Assembly: GCA_016840825.1 (NCBI GenBank)
Contig: JAEORN010000281.1
Coordinates: forward strand, 1-9,429
Direction of reading: 5' to 3'
Length of the DNA stretch: 9,429 nucleotides
Source: Candidatus Thorarchaeota archaeon
GTDB taxonomy: Archaea > Asgardarchaeota > Thorarchaeia > Thorarchaeales > Thorarchaeaceae
In this document: positions 4,795 through 9,429 of the stretch, in pieces
Layout of the letters: each line of letters starts with the position of its first letter
Position numbering within the stretch: the stretch's first letter is position 1
The notes under the pieces: generated by a model
What the model was told of the DNA's origin: nothing
The model's database searches: none
What the model saw: only the letters and a program-made list of their open reading frames with translations
Position numbers and translations under genes: made by a program

Positions 4795-5922
4795 TCAGGA
4801 ATTCGGTCCGCTCTTTAAGCTTTTGGAACGAAATGAATTGTGGTCGACCAAGGTTTGTACTACTAGAATCTCAAATGGATTCGGATATTCTGGAGGGGTC
4901 GTTTCTGGAAGCTGTGAGAGAGCTATCTGCGACACGAAACCGATGTATCCATGTTCTCTTGCATATGAATAGGCTTCTGCAACAGTCGTTTCTACAGTAG
5001 CATAATCGACAACAAAGACCGTCTTTCCTTCCTCCAAATACAGATCTAGTCGCTCGGTATACCATTCTGTGCTATAACCTTCCTCTCCACTTGAAGGGAT
5101 TCTAATATCACCTGAACCCGATTCTCCCCAGGGCGTGTCTGCGATTCCATCAAAGAGAATATGTTCCTGAGCGACCGCATCTATCAAATCGAAGTATACT
5201 GGATGCCCATCAGAGATTGAAAGTGCGTTTTGTGCGATTAATAGGAAATCTGGATTCTTGAGTTGGCAATAATCACGAATCTCCTCAATGAAATCTATCA
5301 TCTCCTCTTGAGCATCAAGTCCTTCATCTTCTGCAGCGGCAATCGCAGGCTCGAAATCATAAGCTTCAATCCAATCCATGTATATTCCATCAAAGCCATC
5401 ATCGATTATCTGCTGGATGCTGCTCTCCTCATCATATAGCAAGATGTCTTTCCATTCATCGTACCAATATGCCACTGGATAGTCACCTTCCCACCCATCT
5501 GGATCTAGAGAAAGAAGGAAATCTGGTTCACCTCTACTCGTTTCTGTAGGTGCTATCCATGAATCATTCCAGTACCATCGCCAGTCTTCAGCTTGCCCGA
5601 TGTCAATATATGCAATGACAAGCTTCGATTCAAAGTTAGCACTTGGACTTGCGTGCAATGTGTTTACCATCCCTGCTGTGTCAAAATCTGATGAATCCCT
5701 ATCACTACGAGTAGGCTCAAGCACAAGAAGATCGTACATGGAATCTATGAGCGCATCTACTGCGCCGTCCTCATCTACATCCTGGATTTGATATGCCCAA
5801 AATTCAACATCATCCAAAGTGCCTTCATCTAGCTGTTGACCATTATTCAAGAGAGTATATAGTATAGCAAGCGTTGAAACTGATAGGATCAAGACAATAA
5901 TGAATGCGGCTCTTCTTTGCAT
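4795..5922 (-). CDS. Exported GH114-like glycoside hydrolase (endo-alpha-1,4-polygalactosaminidase-like, TM1410 family)
   Basis: A 375-residue protein with an N-terminal signal or membrane anchor (MQRR then hydrophobic 6-25), so it acts outside the cell. Residues about 38-345 match the beta/alpha-barrel family of GH114 / TM1410 proteins: FWAYQIQD at the start, LVIAYIDIGQAEDWRWYW (101-118) with the YIDIGQAE strand, GFDGIYMDWIEAYDF (176-190) with a conserved Asp at 183, a NALS...FDLIDAVAQEHILFDG stretch (232-259) whose E253 may be catalytic, and VFVVDYA (302-308). Characterised GH114 enzymes cut alpha-1,4-galactosamine polymers; the archaeal substrate is unknown. The chain is highly acidic, as many exported proteins are. 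It follows the methyltransferase by 27 bases and precedes a membrane protein by 30. The start is set by the signal sequence; no strong ribosome site is seen. Confidence 0.85.
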   Translation of the reverse strand: MQRRAAFIIVLILSVSTLAILYTLLNNGQQLDEGTLDDVEFWAYQIQDVDEDGAVDALIDSMYDLLVLEPTRSDRDSSDFDTAGMVNTLHASPSANFESKLVIAYIDIGQAEDWRWYWNDSWIAPTETSRGEPDFLLSLDPDGWEGDYPVAYWYDEWKDILLYDEESSIQQIIDDGFDGIYMDWIEAYDFEPAIAAAEDEGLDAQEEMIDFIEEIRDYCQLKNPDFLLIAQNALSISDGHPVYFDLIDAVAQEHILFDGIADTPWGESGSGDIRIPSSGEEGYSTEWYTERLDLYLEEGKTVFVVDYATVETTVAEAYSYAREHGYIGFVSQIALSQLPETTPPEYPNPFEILVVQTLVDHNSFRSKSLKSGPNS

Positions 5923-5949
5923 ATAGATGCAATTACAAATAGACTACAT

Positions 5950-6546
5950 CTATCTTGTGCCTTCCTTCTTGCATGAAACATAGAACACGTAGTCTTGATT
6001 CAGAATCCGTTCAACTGTAAATCCTACGGATTCAAGAAGCATCGACACGGTTTCTAGAGTTTGATCCTGTTGTCCCACGAGGCCAAAACCAAATCTTGAT
6101 GTTGTACCATTTGGAAATGAGATGTCTGTGCGTATGATCGCTGCGGCTTCCTCACAGTCAACCCTACACGCCCAGATAGAGAGCAGCGCCTCATCTTTTA
6201 GGACTCTGTAGACCTCCCTCAGGACACTTTCCTTCATCTGCCAAGTTCGCATATATCCTAAAGCGAACCAGAGTGTTGCCATATCAAACACTTTGCTCTT
6301 GAAACACAGATTCCTGCCGTCGCAATTGAACCAGTTCGCAGATTCTTTGTGTATTCTTGCTTCTCTGATCTTATCAAGGTTAATATCGACTGCACATACC
6401 TTATCCCCTCCAATTCGTGCAACGAGTCCTTCCCCACCACCTCCCACATCAAGTATCAATCCACCCACATCGATTGAATTCAAACACACCTTTTGAATCG
6501 GTGGTCTGAAGATGGATTCGTTCTTCATATCACATGCCACGTTCAT
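5950..6546 (-). CDS. Class I SAM-dependent methyltransferase (Methyltransf_11 type)
   Basis: A 198-residue soluble protein with the Rossmann-type methyltransferase motifs: motif I ILDVGGGGEG (31-40) for SAM binding, the acidic residue D54 after strand two (VCAVDIN), D76 in NCDGRNL, motif IV FDMATLWFALGYM (87-99), and LREVYRVLKDEALLSIW (109-125). The rest is short, and nothing in it indicates the substrate. Its ATG overlaps the stop of the TPR gene in an ATGA (6543-6546), so the two are probably translationally coupled and may act together, for example with the TPR part presenting a protein substrate; that is inference. Confidence 0.9.
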   Translation of the reverse strand: MNVACDMKNESIFRPPIQKVCLNSIDVGGLILDVGGGGEGLVARIGGDKVCAVDINLDKIREARIHKESANWFNCDGRNLCFKSKVFDMATLWFALGYMRTWQMKESVLREVYRVLKDEALLSIWACRVDCEEAAAIIRTDISFPNGTTSRFGFGLVGQQDQTLETVSMLLESVGFTVERILNQDYVFYVSCKKEGTR

Positions 6547-7172
6547 AAATCGAGATTATCTTCTATGTAGGCATCTAATTCTGCCATGAATCCTTCAATC
6601 TCTGGTACCAATTCTTGTGAGCGTTTGTAGGCTTGCTCTGCTTCTTCCTCTCTCCCTGTTCTATAGTATAATTGGATTAGATTCATCCACGCCACAAGAT
6701 GCTGGGGATTGATTTCTATTGCCTTTTTCAGAGATTTCTCTCCTTCCTCCATCTCACCCTCTGCTACAAGAACCACTCCCAAATTACACCATGCATCCGC
6801 TTCTTCTGGATTGTACTTTAATGCAGTTCTAAATGCCTCAATTGCTTCACCATCTCTTTCAAGGATATTCAACAGACATCCCAGATTATACCACAGATCT
6901 GGATGCTTTGGATCATGTGTCAGTCCATTTCTGAATGCAACTTCAGCATCCTCGTCTTCGTTCATATACAGGAGAGTCGCACCAAGCTCCAACCACGTGC
7001 TGGCATTTGTGGGATCTAACTCTAATGAGATCTTATAGGCAACCTCAGCTTCTACAAGATGACTCTCCCTAAATAACTTGAGACCCAATTGATACCACCC
7101 CTCTGGGCTATCCGTTCCATGTCCTAATTCTATCAGTTTGGGTATCAGGTCTTCCTTTGTCAGAGGTTCCAT
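6543..7172 (-). CDS. TPR-repeat protein
   Basis: A 209-residue protein made almost wholly of tetratricopeptide repeats, about five in a row of 34 residues: 23-56, 57-90, 91-124, 125-158 and 159-190. Each shows the W-LG-Y/L-A---DP signature, for example GWYQLGLKLF, TWLELGATLL, LWYNLGCLLN, AWCNLGVVLV and AWMNLIQLYY, with prolines near the repeat ends (LDPTN, HDPKH, YNPEE, INPQH). TPR solenoids bind proteins; no enzymatic domain, signal or membrane helix is present. The chain is acidic. A ribosome site AGGAG at 7188-7184 lies 11 bases before the ATG. It is the first gene of the four-gene run towards the tRNA and overlaps the methyltransferase by four bases. Confidence 0.92.
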   Translation of the reverse strand: MEPLTKEDLIPKLIELGHGTDSPEGWYQLGLKLFRESHLVEAEVAYKISLELDPTNASTWLELGATLLYMNEDEDAEVAFRNGLTHDPKHPDLWYNLGCLLNILERDGEAIEAFRTALKYNPEEADAWCNLGVVLVAEGEMEEGEKSLKKAIEINPQHLVAWMNLIQLYYRTGREEEAEQAYKRSQELVPEIEGFMAELDAYIEDNLDL

Positions 7173-7213
7173 AACCTAGTCGACTCCTATAGCTATGAAT
7201 AGACATACAGTGG

Positions 7214-7222
7214 TTACTTATG
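7214..7222 (-). promoter_or_regulatory. Possible TATA box for the TPR-led gene run
   Basis: On the minus strand CATAAGTAA lies about 45 bases before the TPR ATG, between the GNAT stop and that start. It allows a short leader containing AGGAG. The match is moderate; read-through from the GNAT gene is also possible over the 54-base gap. Confidence 0.35.
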
Positions 7223-7226
7223 GAGT

Positions 7227-7817
7227 TTACCAAGAATATTCTGACCTAAGAAGTCCATAATAGAATAGACCCCATCTCCTGTTATCCTTGATTCTACATT
7301 CTCTAAGATGTCCTTCTCTGACAAAACCAAGTCTTTCTGCTACTTTCCAACTATGCTCATTCGTATCGCGAGTTACAATCATTACTTTATGAGCGCTAAG
7401 ATCGTTGAAGAGAAATCTCGTAGATGCCTTTGCAGCCTCTGTGGCCAATCCCTGTCCATGATACCCGGTGTCTAGGAAATATCCGAGTTCGAAAAGGGGG
7501 ACTTCCCATCTCTTAGGCTCTATCCAGATTTCACCAATCATGAGGAGGTTCTCTTTCAGCCAGATTCCCATAACGAGCCTTTCTCGAGCTTCCCACTCAG
7601 CAGCATGCTCTCTGATTCTGATTTCTGCGTCATCTTCACTCTTCAGGTTCGTGGCTTCGTCCACATACTCCTTTAGTAATTCGCGGTTATTGTTTCTCTC
7701 AAACAGATCATACATATCTTTTCCATCATCTTTCTGATATTTTCTGATTATGAGCCTCTCAGTTTCTATTATCGCAGGAAACTCCTGTAGGATCTTATGT
7801 GTCATTTGAAACCACAT
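7227..7817 (-). CDS. GNAT acetyltransferase, RimJ/RimL type
   Basis: A 196-residue protein. The N-terminal ETERLIIRKYQKDDGKDMYDL (18-38) is the usual opening of RimJ/RimL-like GNAT enzymes. The acetyl-CoA site is ELGYFLDTGYHGQGLATEAAK (110-130), with the strand and the Q/R-x-x-G-x-A-type loop GQGLA. The last conserved part is TRDTNEHSWKVAERLGFVREGHLRE (149-173). Such enzymes move acetyl from acetyl-CoA to an amine, often a protein N-terminus (ribosomal proteins for RimJ/RimL) or a small molecule; the substrate cannot be told here. A TATA-like TTTATAGT lies about 25 bases before the ATG at 7817, which supports that start on a leaderless message; M5 (7805) is an alternative. Confidence 0.93.
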   Translation of the reverse strand: MWFQMTHKILQEFPAIIETERLIIRKYQKDDGKDMYDLFERNNNRELLKEYVDEATNLKSEDDAEIRIREHAAEWEARERLVMGIWLKENLLMIGEIWIEPKRWEVPLFELGYFLDTGYHGQGLATEAAKASTRFLFNDLSAHKVMIVTRDTNEHSWKVAERLGFVREGHLRECRIKDNRRWGLFYYGLLRSEYSW

Positions 7818-7837
7818 TGCGTTTACGATAGGCTTCC

Positions 7838-7846
7838 ACTATAAAC
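7838..7846 (-). promoter_or_regulatory. TATA box of the GNAT gene
   Basis: On the minus strand GTTTATAGT is centred about 25 bases before the ATG at 7817, a leaderless arrangement. There is no Shine-Dalgarno sequence before the ATG. Confidence 0.5.
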
Positions 7847-7873
7847 TCCATGCATTGCGTCGATGCCGTCACT

Positions 7874-7884
7874 TTTTCTTAAAG
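7874..7884 (+). promoter_or_regulatory. TATA box of the TIGR04076-like gene
   Basis: TTTTCTTAAAG sits about 30 bases before the ATG at 7910, implying a leader of only a few bases. It shares the divergent gap with the GNAT promoter. Confidence 0.45.
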
Positions 7885-7909
7885 CAATTAGAAACTAGGA
7901 TGTGGTTCT

Positions 7910-8236
7910 ATGTGGAAAGTCAAAGTCATCAAGACATTCAGTCCTGAGGATGTCTTCGGACATGAGCTCATCTACCCTCGTACAGGTAAGCCTCTGAAGA
8001 AATGTGGAATATTCAATGAAGGTTATGTATTCATCATTGATAGTGTAATGCAGCAACCTGAAGGTTTCTGTGGCTGGGCCTGGCGCGACCTCTACAAGGA
8101 CATCGCTGTGCTATTCTTTGGTGGCAACTTTGCAATGGGAGAGGGGATTCAATACACCTCTTGCACCGATGGTAAGAAACCAGTCTGTTTCAAGCTTGAG
8201 CGTCTATGCGATGAACCAGTGACAACAGGATTCTAA
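7910..8236 (+). CDS. TIGR04076-like small protein of unknown function
   Basis: A 108-residue soluble protein that I recognise as resembling the TIGR04076 family, which is found in scattered bacteria and archaea and has no assigned function. Visible family features are the opening MWKVKVIKTF, GIFNEGYVFIIDS (33-45), the core PEGFCGWAWRDLYKDI (50-65), FFGGNF (69-74) and SCTDGKKPVCFKLERL (84-99). Cysteines at 32, 54, 85 and 93 are spread along the chain; C54 and C85 lie in the conserved core and may matter for function. The length is usual for the family. It diverges from the GNAT gene and converges on the HEAT-like gene, with 15 bases between the two stops. Confidence 0.85.
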   Translation: MWKVKVIKTFSPEDVFGHELIYPRTGKPLKKCGIFNEGYVFIIDSVMQQPEGFCGWAWRDLYKDIAVLFFGGNFAMGEGIQYTSCTDGKKPVCFKLERLCDEPVTTGF

Positions 8237-8251
8237 TAAGTGCCAAGTGTT

Positions 8252-9313
8252 TCAATATGTCAGCTTGAGAAAATTCCCACAAGTAACAATCTTCTTGAAA
8301 TCATAGAATTTGAGGAATGCATCAACAGTCTTCATAATGCTGCTAGGTTTGATTCTTGCAAGATACTCATCTTCCTCACTACGAGGGACGAGGAACTCAT
8401 ACTCATAGTTGTAGGAGTAGAATCTGCCACATTGAGAACATCGCAGCACTTTGTTCTTGTAGTAGGCAAATCTGACGACAACTTCCAGCTTGTCTGTGAA
8501 CAGATCAAGGGACTCACCCCGTGTCAAATCAGCGGCGGATTTCTCCGGGATATCCTTGCAGACATCACAATCCTCTAGTGCTATCGCAGGTGGATTGTGC
8601 GGTAGGTTCTTCAGCCACTTGACAATGAACTCCCGTTTTATCGGAACGACCTCCATCGACCGAATTCTTTCTTCAAAGGCCTCTGCAGCTTTCGCATGCT
8701 CTTCCGGATTTTCTTCTTGAGAAAGCATCTCTAGGACGGGGTCTCTCTTGGGTGTGAACTCCTTCATTTGATAGTAGTCTTTCAGGATATCATAGGCATA
8801 CAATCTCAGCCTCTTTGATGGCTGACTCATAGCATCGAAAAGAATGGTCGCATACAGATTACGTCGCTCTGCGCTTTCGAATTCATGGTCGTACAAAAAG
8901 AGAAGTGTGCTTAGTGCCCTCATTCGCATTTCCTCATCGTGTTCGGAACCTATCACACTTTGCAAATACTCCAATACTGGAGCTTCTCTATCTATCAAGA
9001 TCAAATAATATGCATATTCTACCTTGAGGTCATCATCCTTCTCGGCTTCATACTTGCTTATCAGATAGTCATACACATCATCAGAGGCAATCTCCCCTAA
9101 TGCCCAGAGCCACCTTCTATCATGCTCTTTGTCCAATCTCGCCATGAGTATCCCTTGAGCGATTGTCTTCTCTTTCTCGCTTAAGTTGTCAACAATCCAT
9201 GGATCTAGCATGTGGTAGATCATCTTACTGGTATCATCCTGCATCTCGAACATGTAGTATTCGAATCGTTCGTATGCTTTCGACTTGTTTGGCTCTGTCA
9301 GTGTATTCCCCAT
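8252..9313 (-). CDS. HEAT-like helical-repeat protein with C-terminal CxxC pairs
   Basis: A 353-residue soluble protein. Residues about 45-215 are a chain of paired helices with HEAT-like character: RRWLWALGEIASDDVYDYLISKY, LKVEYAYYLILIDREAPVLEYLQSV, MRMRALSTLLFLYDHEF, KRLRLYAYDILKDYY. The C-terminal third carries two CxxC pairs, CDVC (249-252) and CSQC (292-295), 39 residues apart, which should form a zinc-binding or rubredoxin-like knuckle; CSQCGRFY is typical of a zinc ribbon. No catalytic motif is seen, so it may be a scaffold or adaptor. The family is not recognised further. The opposite strand has an open frame over 8240-8578 that I regard as a shadow, because this chain is better in composition and motif content. 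Confidence 0.85.
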   Translation of the reverse strand: MGNTLTEPNKSKAYERFEYYMFEMQDDTSKMIYHMLDPWIVDNLSEKEKTIAQGILMARLDKEHDRRWLWALGEIASDDVYDYLISKYEAEKDDDLKVEYAYYLILIDREAPVLEYLQSVIGSEHDEEMRMRALSTLLFLYDHEFESAERRNLYATILFDAMSQPSKRLRLYAYDILKDYYQMKEFTPKRDPVLEMLSQEENPEEHAKAAEAFEERIRSMEVVPIKREFIVKWLKNLPHNPPAIALEDCDVCKDIPEKSAADLTRGESLDLFTDKLEVVVRFAYYKNKVLRCSQCGRFYSYNYEYEFLVPRSEEDEYLARIKPSSIMKTVDAFLKFYDFKKIVTCGNFLKLTY

Positions 9314-9363
9314 AAATCAAATGTCCAACCAAAACAAAAAGGAATCTCAGATATTGTTCAGCG

Positions 9364-9373
9364 CTTATTTATG
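9364..9373 (-). promoter_or_regulatory. TATA box of the HEAT-like gene
   Basis: On the minus strand CATAAATAAG lies about 55 bases before the ATG at 9313, giving a predicted leader of around 25-30 bases. It is a good match. The rest of 9314-9429 shows no gene. Confidence 0.5.
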
Positions 9374-9429
9374 GTTCAATTCTTCTCTGTTCACAGCCTT
9401 GATATCTGAATTTGAGTATACTATTGTTG

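Noticed and set aside
4763..4972. A plus-strand frame between the two membrane/exported genes
   Set aside because: It overlaps the C-terminal end of the GH114-like gene on the other strand and has no ribosome site or recognisable motif.
6709..7038. A 109-codon plus-strand frame opposite the TPR gene
   Set aside because: It is Ser-rich shadow sequence antisense to clear TPR repeats.
8240..8578. A 112-codon plus-strand open frame directly after the TIGR04076-like gene
   Set aside because: It is fully antisense to the HEAT-like gene, has a GTG start with no ribosome site, and shows no domain pattern. The minus-strand chain has CxxC motifs and helical repeats.

Overview
The window reads as archaeal DNA, most likely from an Asgard archaeon (Thorarchaeota-like). 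The main pointers are a longin/roadblock-type small protein of a kind that is expanded in Asgard genomes, TATA-type promoter elements placed about 25 bases before genes (some close enough for leaderless transcripts), a tRNA gene that appears to carry an intron of the archaeal bulge-helix-bulge type, and genes of mixed bacterial and archaeal type. The lineage is an inference; no ribosomal gene is present to fix it.

Layout. Bases 1-287 (minus) hold the N-terminal 95 residues of a trimeric dUTPase cut by the window edge. It diverges from a polytopic membrane protein (416-1360, plus), which is followed by a good hairpin/T-tract terminator. Next come a longin-like protein with a Cys-rich tail (1465-1953, plus) and, convergent with it, a four-helix membrane protein (1981-2424, minus).

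Bases 2493-4105 look like a small integrated element. A tRNA-Phe(GAA) gene lies at 4090-4195 (minus), and its last 16 bases, including the encoded CCA, are repeated exactly and in the same orientation at 2493-2508. Between the two copies lie a NERD-domain nuclease-like protein with a coiled-coil N-terminus (2564-3670, minus), a 40-codon membrane-peptide ORF (3858-3980, plus) and a strong GC-rich hairpin next to the tRNA. No integrase is present, so this is either a non-autonomous element or the remnant of a larger one. The tRNA gene itself is interrupted by a 29-nt insert in the T-loop that folds as a relaxed BHB intron at about position 59/60.

From 4246 to 7172 (minus) four genes run in one direction with short gaps: a TPR protein, a SAM methyltransferase that overlaps it by ATGA, an exported GH114-like glycosidase, and a four-helix membrane protein. 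They may form one transcription unit that reads towards the tRNA. Upstream lie a GNAT acetyltransferase of the RimJ/RimL type (7227-7817, minus), a divergent TIGR04076-like small protein (7910-8236, plus), and a convergent HEAT-like helical-repeat protein with two CxxC pairs (8252-9313, minus).

Most genes here are housekeeping or poorly characterised accessory genes. The tRNA locus, with its T-arm intron, duplicated 3' end and NERD cargo, is the part most worth attention.
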